Positions 35,222 to 43,372 of a stretch of 64,000 nt of DNA are shown here, piece after piece; within the stretch, counting starts at the first letter, position 1, and each line of letters starts with the position of its first letter. The notes below the pieces were generated by a model. The model was not told the DNA's origin and ran no database searches. It saw only the letters and a list, made by a program, of their open reading frames with translations. Source of the DNA: Hyunsoonleella jejuensis (GTDB lineage: Bacteria > Bacteroidota > Bacteroidia > Flavobacteriales > Flavobacteriaceae); contig NZ_FOFN01000001.1 of NCBI RefSeq assembly GCF_900111025.1, positions 1,054,001 to 1,118,000 of the forward strand, read 5' to 3'. Both the position numbers and the translations under genes were made by a program.

Positions 35222-37057
35222 TTAATCAATGTATTGCTTAATTAAGTCAATTATTTTATCACCCCTACTATCAATATCATTTTTTAACCAGTTGGATTTG
35301 TCTTTTAGATCTTCATTTAAAAACATCCCATTTCTATAACCTACATATGATCCATTTTTGTTAGTTCTATCACGCTTTTTAACGAATGAAAGATTACTAA
35401 GCTGTGAATTGTAACCTGTTAATGTCAAATTACCCAATGTATGAACACATTCTTCTTGAATTTTTTTTGCCCTTTTTTTATCACCATCTCCTATCATATT
35501 GATCCAGTCTTGAGGGATATTATTTCCTTGAGGGAATATATGCTCTATGGTCCAAATGAACCTATTTTTATCATCTCTTGCCCATAAATCGGTGTAAGTT
35601 TCTCTAGTCTTATTGTTTAGTTCTTCTACCTTACATAAAATGAAACGGGTTGCACCTGTATTTTCTTCATACAAATCTCCTTTTAATTTTTCAAAGAATA
35701 ATTCGTCTGTTGCATATGAGGACTCCATTTGTATGTGGTGTTTTATTTTGTTCAGATTATAATCCTTTGATTCATGAAATTCCTTAATTATTTCAATAAA
35801 TATTTTATCTAAATCTCGGGTAGGAGGTAAATCAGTAATACTCCTGCGCAAAAAGAATTTTACTAAATATTCAATAAGTTCAATTTTAGATTCATCGTCT
35901 AAATCAAAATTTTCAAAAACATACATTAATAATTGATAGGATGTTGCCCCACCAATATTCTGTAAGTCTTTGAGTGTTGATGTTATTTCCTTTGAATTTT
36001 CTTCATGATTAGGGATAATCAACTTATTATAAGTTTCGGAACTTTTATATAATTTATTGAAGAAAGTATTTGGATCTTTTTTAATAAGTGTATCATAAAT
36101 AAGTATTAAATTTGATCTTGTAGCTCTTGTTTTACCTCTAACTTCAACACTTTTTTCATTTTTGTATGCATTATAAAAGTGTCGTAAAAATCGATCTTGA
36201 ATTTTATAGTCGTCCAACAAATTATTGTTAAGTAAGGTCCATTTTTCAAAATTTGCATCAATTGAATCTTTTTGTCTTTTCTCTGATTCGTTTAGAAATG
36301 CATTCTTAATTATGTCTATTGGAGATAGAGGAACTCCTCGTGTGTTCAATGTTTCAAATAGCGTAAAGGCATCAGAGTGGTTGGATACTTCTATTTTAAC
36401 TAAAATGGCTGAATTAATTTTTTTTAAGAGCTGTTTAGTCATTTCTACATCATAAACATACTCATCCTTATAATCTTCATCAGCATCTTTTGGTTTTAGC
36501 TTATATTCTGCGAGTCTGTTGGAGAAATACCTGTAAGCTTTTAAAATTCTTCTGTTACCAGCATTATCAGACCATTTAAATCGTCCTTTTAAGAAATTGG
36601 TTTCATGTGAAAGCAGATGTTCAAAATCCTCTTTATTTCTTGCTGCATAAGATGGTTCTAAACGTATCGACTTTTTATCACTCTTGAGAATAAGCTTGTA
36701 TTTTAAATTGAGTAATTCTGAATTAAACTCTAATAACTCTTCTTCATCTTCAATGCTATCTTTAAGCTTACTCATGTGTTGTTGGATGGCCAAAAAGAAT
36801 AGAAAAAGAGTGGTCATACGTTGTTGACCATCAATTAATTCAAGTCTATCATTTTCTATAGAATCTGTTTTTTTATTTATACAAATAATAGAACCTAGAA
36901 AGTGGTTTTCATCATTATCCCAAATATCATCAAATAAGGCTTCCCAGTTGTTCTTATTCCAGACATACTCTCTTTGATATTTTGGTATAAAATATATAAT
37001 GTCTTTTTCTGTATTATATAAATCTGAAATAGACCTTGCATTTGCTGAATTTATCAT
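35222..37057 (-). CDS. GmrSD-like DUF262/DUF1524 protein
   Basis: 611 residues. N-terminal DUF262 (GmrS/ParB-like) with FIPKYQREYVWN near 24-35, FLGSIIC near 53-59 and the nucleotide-binding LIDGQQRMTTL at 74-84. C-terminal DUF1524 (GmrD) HNH-type nuclease with WTIEHIFPQGNN near 500-511 and ECVHTLGNLTLTGYNSQLSN. In the single-chain GmrSD family this architecture makes an NTP-dependent type IV enzyme that cuts modified (for example glucosylated hydroxymethyl) DNA. It overlaps the SIR2 gene by four bases, so the two are probably made together. Confidence 0.88.
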   Translation of the reverse strand: MINSANARSISDLYNTEKDIIYFIPKYQREYVWNKNNWEALFDDIWDNDENHFLGSIICINKKTDSIENDRLELIDGQQRMTTLFLFFLAIQQHMSKLKDSIEDEEELLEFNSELLNLKYKLILKSDKKSIRLEPSYAARNKEDFEHLLSHETNFLKGRFKWSDNAGNRRILKAYRYFSNRLAEYKLKPKDADEDYKDEYVYDVEMTKQLLKKINSAILVKIEVSNHSDAFTLFETLNTRGVPLSPIDIIKNAFLNESEKRQKDSIDANFEKWTLLNNNLLDDYKIQDRFLRHFYNAYKNEKSVEVRGKTRATRSNLILIYDTLIKKDPNTFFNKLYKSSETYNKLIIPNHEENSKEITSTLKDLQNIGGATSYQLLMYVFENFDLDDESKIELIEYLVKFFLRRSITDLPPTRDLDKIFIEIIKEFHESKDYNLNKIKHHIQMESSYATDELFFEKLKGDLYEENTGATRFILCKVEELNNKTRETYTDLWARDDKNRFIWTIEHIFPQGNNIPQDWINMIGDGDKKRAKKIQEECVHTLGNLTLTGYNSQLSNLSFVKKRDRTNKNGSYVGYRNGMFLNEDLKDKSNWLKNDIDSRGDKIIDLIKQYID

Positions 37058-38202
37058 AGTACGCTATTTATGTCTTCTAATTTGTTAATATTAAAATGAT
37101 CCTTTTTAAAAGGAAACAAGTCAAAAGGATTTTGATTTATAATTTTTGTTGCTCTACAGTCTTTTATAGCTTCATTTACATGATCATCTCTATAAGAATA
37201 TCCAGATATTAATAAATTATCTGTTGTCTTTAGGTTGTCAAAAAATTGATTATAAATATCTGAATACATATAATCATTTTTAATAATTGTTGTTTTATCC
37301 TTGCCCGTAATAAATTTTGGGATTGGATCTGGACTATAATCTTGTAATACATCACCAGATTTTGGATCTATTCTAATTGACGTGTGTCTTGCTCTGTAGC
37401 CATTGGGTAAGTAATAGGTCCCTTTCCCCGTTCGTTCCAAAAATCCTCCATTTTGATTGCAATGTTCAAATTGATAGCAATCTGTACTTCCATGCATTTT
37501 ATAAAGTCTTACAGATACTGTATCTTGATATCCCTGATATGTTTCAAGTGGCTCTTCTTCATATTGAATGTTTGAATCTACTTTAGAAAAACCTTTTGTA
37601 TAATTAATATTATTTTCTTCCAAAAGGAATTCAACAAGGGTATCATGATTTAAAGTAAAAATATCTACTTTATCATATTCTTTAATTAAGTCAACAAAAG
37701 GCTTATAAGTTAAGAGTAATTCATCTTTTGTTTTACCAAACCGTAACATATCCCAAATAAGATAATTTAAGATTTCCTTGGCTCTATAGTAATTTGGTTT
37801 TTTAAATGGATCTAAATGATAGCTATCTTGATTTAGACTAGGGTTATCTTTTAAAAATTCAGATTTGGCCCTTTTAAACAATAATTTACAGGCATTAAGG
37901 TTTGCTTCGGTATCAATTATAAATTGGTAAAAATCTTCATAATCCATAAATGATCCTCTATTCAATTTATAGTCTTTAACATATTCATTTAGTACGTAGG
38001 AATATGCCATGTAATCATAATTAAGAGAGCCATTGTTTAAATCTGTCTTATTTTTTCCATCTGTCCACATCCACTCACCAGATGAAAAGAGCAACAATTT
38101 TCCTTTTAATTCTCTGTCAAAACGAGCTTGAATATCCTTTCCCAAAGGAAGTCCTGCCTCAAATGAAAATCCTGCGCCAAGTATGATGGTAAGTTTTTTC
38201 AT
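37054..38202 (-). CDS. SIR2-family NAD-binding defence protein
   Basis: 382 residues. Sirtuin-type Rossmann fold: ILGAGFSFEAGLP at residues 7-19, TLNHDTLVEFLL near 182-193 (Asn and Asp of the NAD pocket), LYKMHGSTD near 232-240 (catalytic-type His) and LLISGYSYRDDHVNEAI near 330. In anti-phage systems such as Thoeris, Dsr and SIR2-pAgo this fold degrades NAD+ and stops infected cells. No zinc-binding sirtuin insert is seen, consistent with the NADase rather than deacylase type. Overlaps both neighbours by four bases. Confidence 0.88.
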   Translation of the reverse strand: MKKLTIILGAGFSFEAGLPLGKDIQARFDRELKGKLLLFSSGEWMWTDGKNKTDLNNGSLNYDYMAYSYVLNEYVKDYKLNRGSFMDYEDFYQFIIDTEANLNACKLLFKRAKSEFLKDNPSLNQDSYHLDPFKKPNYYRAKEILNYLIWDMLRFGKTKDELLLTYKPFVDLIKEYDKVDIFTLNHDTLVEFLLEENNINYTKGFSKVDSNIQYEEEPLETYQGYQDTVSVRLYKMHGSTDCYQFEHCNQNGGFLERTGKGTYYLPNGYRARHTSIRIDPKSGDVLQDYSPDPIPKFITGKDKTTIIKNDYMYSDIYNQFFDNLKTTDNLLISGYSYRDDHVNEAIKDCRATKIINQNPFDLFPFKKDHFNINKLEDINSVL

Positions 38203-38963
38203 TCTTCTTGATCTGAGTTTAAATGCTTTTTTATTAGAAAATTTCCAATACTACGGGGATTATTGAAGTGGCTTCTTACTTTAGTATTTGCAAGATCTTG
38301 CAAGTTTTCTGGTAACATCGCATCAAAATCAATTTCAACTTTAGCAATGATAGATTCATAAGAAATATTGGCATCTGAAAAAATAACATCATGATCATAC
38401 CTTAAATTTTCTAATAATTCTCTTGTTGGTTTTATAGCATAAACAACGCCTGGATTATTTTGAATTTCATCACAACTATCCTTCAAATTAAAGATATTAT
38501 TATATCTATTGATTAAATTCTCTTTTCTAATATCTCTGATCGGAATTAAATCTATAAACTCTTCTATTTGGGCCAATGCTCTTGAAATCTTTCCTACAAT
38601 TTGACCTCCTTTTGATTGACCATTAGCATAATTTAAAGCAGAAATTCCTGAAGCAGTAAAGCTAATAGGATGTGTTGGTAAATGGAACAAAAAATGATCT
38701 ATGGCTCCCGCAGAGTTGAAATTTGTTTGAAATGGATTATTTCGATTAAAATTTGAAGGCTCTCCAAGATCAGCTAATACATCTAATATCTCTCCCAAAG
38801 ATTCAGTTGAAAATGGTGAATGATTAATCTGGAAGCCATTTTGCTCTATTTCATCTGAGTATAAAACAGATGTTCCATGATAAAGTAATGTTAAGTCTTC
38901 ATAAATGCGTTCTGGAAAAATTTCCAATAACTCAAAATCTGGATTCCAATTAAATATTTCCAT
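38199..38963 (-). CDS. ADP-ribosyltransferase-like protein
   Basis: 254 residues. LTLLYHGTS at 24-32 followed by a helix and NGFQI, then ISFTASGISALNYANGQSKGGQIVG near 100-124, follow the layout of ADP-ribosyltransferase folds of the H-Y type: His29 and Tyr112 in the positions that grip NAD. The third catalytic residue is not certain; acidic residues near 145-200 are candidates. It could modify a phage or host target, or act as partner of the NADase encoded next. No relative is named. Overlaps the SIR2 gene by four bases. Confidence 0.6.
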   Translation of the reverse strand: MEIFNWNPDFELLEIFPERIYEDLTLLYHGTSVLYSDEIEQNGFQINHSPFSTESLGEILDVLADLGEPSNFNRNNPFQTNFNSAGAIDHFLFHLPTHPISFTASGISALNYANGQSKGGQIVGKISRALAQIEEFIDLIPIRDIRKENLINRYNNIFNLKDSCDEIQNNPGVVYAIKPTRELLENLRYDHDVIFSDANISYESIIAKVEIDFDAMLPENLQDLANTKVRSHFNNPRSIGNFLIKKHLNSDQEE

Positions 38964-38976
38964 ATTCTAACTAGTA

Positions 38977-39198
38977 TTATTCTCCTAAAAACGCATTTAA
39001 TAAATCTCTAAACTCACGTGCTTTTTCTTTAGTGAATTGAATATTTTGCTTTGAACCACGTTCTCTATTCAAATCATTCATTGCGTAAGTTCTTAATTGC
39101 AGATAATCTCTTTCAATTATCACATCACCAACTACCTCTCCTGCTCTAATGTTAATGTCATCTACATTTTCTTTAATAATTCTACCTAATACTGCCAT
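38977..39198 (-). CDS. small protein in the defence operon (PC4-like?)
   Basis: 73 residues between the methyltransferase and ART-like genes (17- and 13-base gaps). Beta-rich first half (GEVVGDVIIERDYLQLRTYA) and a final helix (FTKEKAREFRDLLNAFLGE). The order YLQLRTY ... GSKQNIQFTKEKA ... LL recalls PC4/YdbC single-stranded-DNA-binding proteins. The likeness is weak and short; function is not established. Tight packing argues that it is a real gene. Confidence 0.6.
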   Translation of the reverse strand: MAVLGRIIKENVDDINIRAGEVVGDVIIERDYLQLRTYAMNDLNRERGSKQNIQFTKEKAREFRDLLNAFLGE

Positions 39199-39215
39199 AT
39201 TGTTTTAATTTATGA

Positions 39216-42200
39216 TTATTCAATATTTATAATTTCAAACTCAAAATCCCCAAACTCAAATCCATCACCTATTTTTTTACCTAGCATTATTTGTGCTAAT
39301 GAGGAACTAGTTGCAATTTGCTTTGACTCCCTAGTAAATTTATCTTTCATAGCTTTTTTAGTTAAGTGGTACTTCATTTTGTGACCATCTGCTCTTTGAA
39401 TAGTCACTTTACAACCTTCCTTTACCTCATTAGTTGTTTCTGCAAATAAACCATATTGCGCTTGTGGTTCTTTAACTATATTGGTTTTTACTTTTTTAGG
39501 GGTTGCTTTTTTAGTTTTCACATCACTAAACGTGGTACCTTCTGGTATTTCTTTACCTTTTTGTTTGTAAAATGCAACAACATCTTTCTTTTTATGCAAA
39601 CCTTGTTTTACCTCATCCTCAAAACGCTCGTGGTTAAGTAGTAACAAGCGTTTTAAAACCTCTTTACGAGCGTCTGGGTGAATGGTATAGCGTACTCTAT
39701 CATTTTCTGGTAAATAGTCTACTTCATAAAAATCATGACGCAATTGTATGTCTTGCCAACCATAAGCCGCCAAAACAGCTTCATCCATTTCTTTATGTAG
39801 CTCACGCAATTTAAAAATGAGTGGCACTGCTTCTTCATAACCAATATTACCTTCTTTTTTTACTTCTAAATGGTTATATAAATTCCAGGTCTCCTTACCA
39901 TACTTTTTAATAAACTCATTGTCTAAATGGGAAGAATTTACTTTTACTAATGATTGATTATTAAAGCTATTTAAAAGTTCGGTTAACCCAATGTTTAATT
40001 TAACCATTAATGCACTTCTAAGACTTACATACTCAGTTGACAAATCCAATCTATTCAAGGCGAACGGAAAACTATCAAAAACCCTTGAGGGGTTAAAATT
40101 TATACCTGCAGCCCTCATAGTGGTGCTATACTGCCAACCCCAGACTTCAAATATTGATGATTGAAGCAAACACAAGAACTCGTTTGAATCAGATGCAATC
40201 ACACAAAGTTTATTGTTAAACACTTGGTTTGAATCTAAAATTGAAAAAGTTAAATATTTAGATACCAAAGGTGACACAATAACTTTAGGAAGATCTTTAA
40301 TTGTATCGTATAGCTTTGGCCTTTTTTCTGCATAAATCCACCACTTTTCTGGTAGAGGCTTCCTTAATGCATAAACTCCTTCAATTGGTACTTTACCTTC
40401 ATCTAACTTCCACCTTTGTCTATATGGTTTGACTTTTTCTTCTATTATCTTAAAACAGTCTGGGTATGTTCTTGCTTTTTTCTCACTATAATTTCTGAAA
40501 TTAATGACAATTCTAGGTGCTATTTGATTTGGAATTTTAGACACATCAGCTCCACCAATGTATGGTGATATGACATCTTTATTAATTGGATTTTTCTTAA
40601 TTAAGGAGATAGCTACTTCCTTTTGCAATAAGAATCCGTCCCCCAAAATAATAGAGCCTTGAAAAGCCATGTCTGAATTCTCAATTAATAGACAAGGTGC
40701 TCCATTGTTTATTTCTGAATCTAAAAGGTCTGAAATATGATTTACCTTAATATCATCTAAATAACAATAAACATCTTTCTTTGTTTTGGAAATAGATAAC
40801 AATGTTACATTAACACCGGCAACACCTGGCCAATTAATAGATTTTTTTGCAAAAATAATATGACCATCTTCCGCAAGAATTACTTTTAATCCACCATCTC
40901 TAGTATCTCCTTGTGAAATTGAATTTGTTGATATAATTGCCGAAAAACCAAAATTATTTTTCAAATAAAATATTCTTCTAATAAAATATGTAATTAAATC
41001 ACACCTTCCTTTAGCAGGAAAATATTGTTTTTTAAAATAATTTAATGAATTATTCCCCACTTTTCCTGACACATACTTAGCACCTAAATAAGGTGGATTC
41101 CCCAAAATACAATCAAAACCTCCTTGACTAAAGACTTGTGGAAACTCTAAAAACCAATGAAAAAAGCGTTTGTCTTGGCTTATGGCTGTGGCTGCACCAC
41201 GGTCTAATATTTGAGTTCCTGTTTTAAGGTAGTTAATGTATTGGCTGTGGGTGGTTAGTTTTTCTTTATTGGCTTCCGTTTTTGGTATAAAAAACTGGGC
41301 TACTTGTAAATCTGCCAATTGTTTTAAACGCCACCATTTTTTACCTTTAATCAACTCTTGGTAGAGCTTGTCTTTTTTGGCAATTTGTTCTGGTGTGTTT
41401 TCTGGTAATTTGGCAAAATTGGTAAAGTCTTTTTGCAAGCCTTTTAAATCGTCATCTACCTTGGCAATTTCGTAGGTGCTTAATTGGTTTTTGGTTTTAC
41501 GTTCTAAATCGTTACGTTTTTTAAAAGCACTTGCTACTAGCTTATTATCATCTGGTAAGGTTTTAAAGGCTTCACTTGCAATACCGTTTTCCAGTTCTTC
41601 AAAATGCGCCAAACCTACTATGGCGTTACCACATTTAATATGGTGGTCTAAAAAGTTCATAGGCTGCCCAGGATCGTGAGCTTCGAGCCATAAGGCTACT
41701 TTACACAACTCTACTGCCAATGGGTTTAAATCTACGCCATAAATACAATTGCGTATTACATCTCTGGTGGCTTTACGCATTTCGGTTGGTGCAGGTTGGT
41801 CTTCTTTACTACGGTATTTTGCCAATTCAAAGCCAATACGTCTTGCAGCAGACAATAAAATATGACCACTACCACAGGCTACATCGCAAACCGTTAAAGA
41901 CAATAAACCAGCTTCGGGATCTGGTTCTTTTAACTTATCGGTAATTAAATAATCTAAAGAATGAGTAATTAATGGTTTTACTAATTCTTCAGGTGTGTAA
42001 TGTGAGCCACTAGAAGAGCGTTCATCACCTTCTACAAAACTAAAAATAGGCTGCCCTACATGGTCTGTTATAAGGGGTTTATATTCTAATAAGCCTTCGT
42101 AGACCGAACCGAATTCTTCAACATCTAAATCGGCATAATTAACACGTACACGTATTCCTTTTTCGTTCTCAAACGTCACTAAATAACGCAGCACTTTGAG

Positions 42201-43370
42201 TAAACATTCGTTATCTAGCAATTGATCGTTAAGAATTCCTAAAGAACTAGGTGAAAATAGCCCAGATCCTAATGGATCTATTCCTAGTTTTTTGCCATAT
42301 TGTCCATCTTCAAAGAGTGCAAAAGTGGTAAGTAGAGATTGCCATAAATCCGTTTTTCTAGGATCTACATATACTAGCTTTTCAGCTAATTTAGTTAAGC
42401 GTTGTAAACTGTAAAAATCATAATAAATGCCTTTCTTTTTGTTTAGGGCCTCATCACGTTTTTCAGGATATATCAATTTGCGTTCTTCAATGACCAATAA
42501 GAACAACATGCGATACACCAATCTCAAGGTGTAGAGGTAGTAGTCCTTTTCAGAAACTTTATTTTCCGATACTAATTGTCGTAAGTGTTCATTCGCTGGA
42601 TGTGATAATAAGCCATTAGCCAATTCTTTAATCGAACTTTCTACAGCCAAACTTAAACGCTCTCTTATACGAGACCCAGAAGCAATTGCTTCCTGATGGT
42701 AAAACTCAAAAATGCTATCTGGTCCTACATCTATTTTTTCAGGCATTCTAGTGGCATGCAGTGCTCTAAATAGTAAGGCGAACTCTACATACAAACCTTC
42801 TTCCATGATTTGTTGTAAATCGAACTCCAAATAACTCAATCTGCTCAACCTTGTGGCATCACGTAGCACTCTTAAAAAACGACCGTTGGTTACAAGCCCA
42901 TATAAATGCTCGTTGTTATTTAAATACTCTTGCACTAAGGCGTGTGGCGATAAGCGTGTTGTGCCTGTTTCTGGTCGCTTATCTAATGATTGGTTAACAC
43001 CAACAATATGAATTGGAAATCCATCACGATTTGTTGAGCGGTGACTAATGGCGTAGGATTTGCCATTTATGATTTCTGCATTTGCAATGGTCATTTCATA
43101 TCCTAAAACGGATAATAATGGCACCATCCAAAATCGTCTTGTCTCTGTTGTTCCAGTATCGGTTTCGTTTAAACTTTCTCTTTTGTGTTTAAATGCATTC
43201 CAATTAGAAACGGCCAATGACCATGCTAAATTAATTTCATCACGAATGGATGCGCTTGGATTTAAATTAAAGTCAATAGGTTTTTGAAAGCGGATATCTT
43301 CCGTTCTTATTTTTTCAAGAATCTCGCTTGATACAATATTACCTTGTATAGAAATAGAGCTATAATTCAT
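39216..43370 (-). CDS. large class I adenine-specific DNA methyltransferase (DrmMI/Eco57I-like)
   Basis: 1384 residues. N-terminal region of about 400 residues like that of type IIG/BREX-like methylases (ILEKIRTEDIRFQKP ... RRFWMVPLLSVLGYEM ... FLRVLRDA). SAM motif I is DVACGSGHILLSAARRIG near 496-513 and the catalytic motif IV is GNPPYLG near 757, so the gamma-class N6-adenine methylase core is intact. A target-recognition-like region follows, and the C-terminal about 150 residues are Lys-rich with a small beta domain. Probably marks host DNA while the helicases act on unmarked DNA, as DrmMI does in class 1 DISARM. Two bases after the SNF2 gene. Confidence 0.88.
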   Translation of the reverse strand: MNYSSISIQGNIVSSEILEKIRTEDIRFQKPIDFNLNPSASIRDEINLAWSLAVSNWNAFKHKRESLNETDTGTTETRRFWMVPLLSVLGYEMTIANAEIINGKSYAISHRSTNRDGFPIHIVGVNQSLDKRPETGTTRLSPHALVQEYLNNNEHLYGLVTNGRFLRVLRDATRLSRLSYLEFDLQQIMEEGLYVEFALLFRALHATRMPEKIDVGPDSIFEFYHQEAIASGSRIRERLSLAVESSIKELANGLLSHPANEHLRQLVSENKVSEKDYYLYTLRLVYRMLFLLVIEERKLIYPEKRDEALNKKKGIYYDFYSLQRLTKLAEKLVYVDPRKTDLWQSLLTTFALFEDGQYGKKLGIDPLGSGLFSPSSLGILNDQLLDNECLLKVLRYLVTFENEKGIRVRVNYADLDVEEFGSVYEGLLEYKPLITDHVGQPIFSFVEGDERSSSGSHYTPEELVKPLITHSLDYLITDKLKEPDPEAGLLSLTVCDVACGSGHILLSAARRIGFELAKYRSKEDQPAPTEMRKATRDVIRNCIYGVDLNPLAVELCKVALWLEAHDPGQPMNFLDHHIKCGNAIVGLAHFEELENGIASEAFKTLPDDNKLVASAFKKRNDLERKTKNQLSTYEIAKVDDDLKGLQKDFTNFAKLPENTPEQIAKKDKLYQELIKGKKWWRLKQLADLQVAQFFIPKTEANKEKLTTHSQYINYLKTGTQILDRGAATAISQDKRFFHWFLEFPQVFSQGGFDCILGNPPYLGAKYVSGKVGNNSLNYFKKQYFPAKGRCDLITYFIRRIFYLKNNFGFSAIISTNSISQGDTRDGGLKVILAEDGHIIFAKKSINWPGVAGVNVTLLSISKTKKDVYCYLDDIKVNHISDLLDSEINNGAPCLLIENSDMAFQGSIILGDGFLLQKEVAISLIKKNPINKDVISPYIGGADVSKIPNQIAPRIVINFRNYSEKKARTYPDCFKIIEEKVKPYRQRWKLDEGKVPIEGVYALRKPLPEKWWIYAEKRPKLYDTIKDLPKVIVSPLVSKYLTFSILDSNQVFNNKLCVIASDSNEFLCLLQSSIFEVWGWQYSTTMRAAGINFNPSRVFDSFPFALNRLDLSTEYVSLRSALMVKLNIGLTELLNSFNNQSLVKVNSSHLDNEFIKKYGKETWNLYNHLEVKKEGNIGYEEAVPLIFKLRELHKEMDEAVLAAYGWQDIQLRHDFYEVDYLPENDRVRYTIHPDARKEVLKRLLLLNHERFEDEVKQGLHKKKDVVAFYKQKGKEIPEGTTFSDVKTKKATPKKVKTNIVKEPQAQYGLFAETTNEVKEGCKVTIQRADGHKMKYHLTKKAMKDKFTRESKQIATSSSLAQIMLGKKIGDGFEFGDFEFEIINIE

Positions 43371-43372
43371 AA

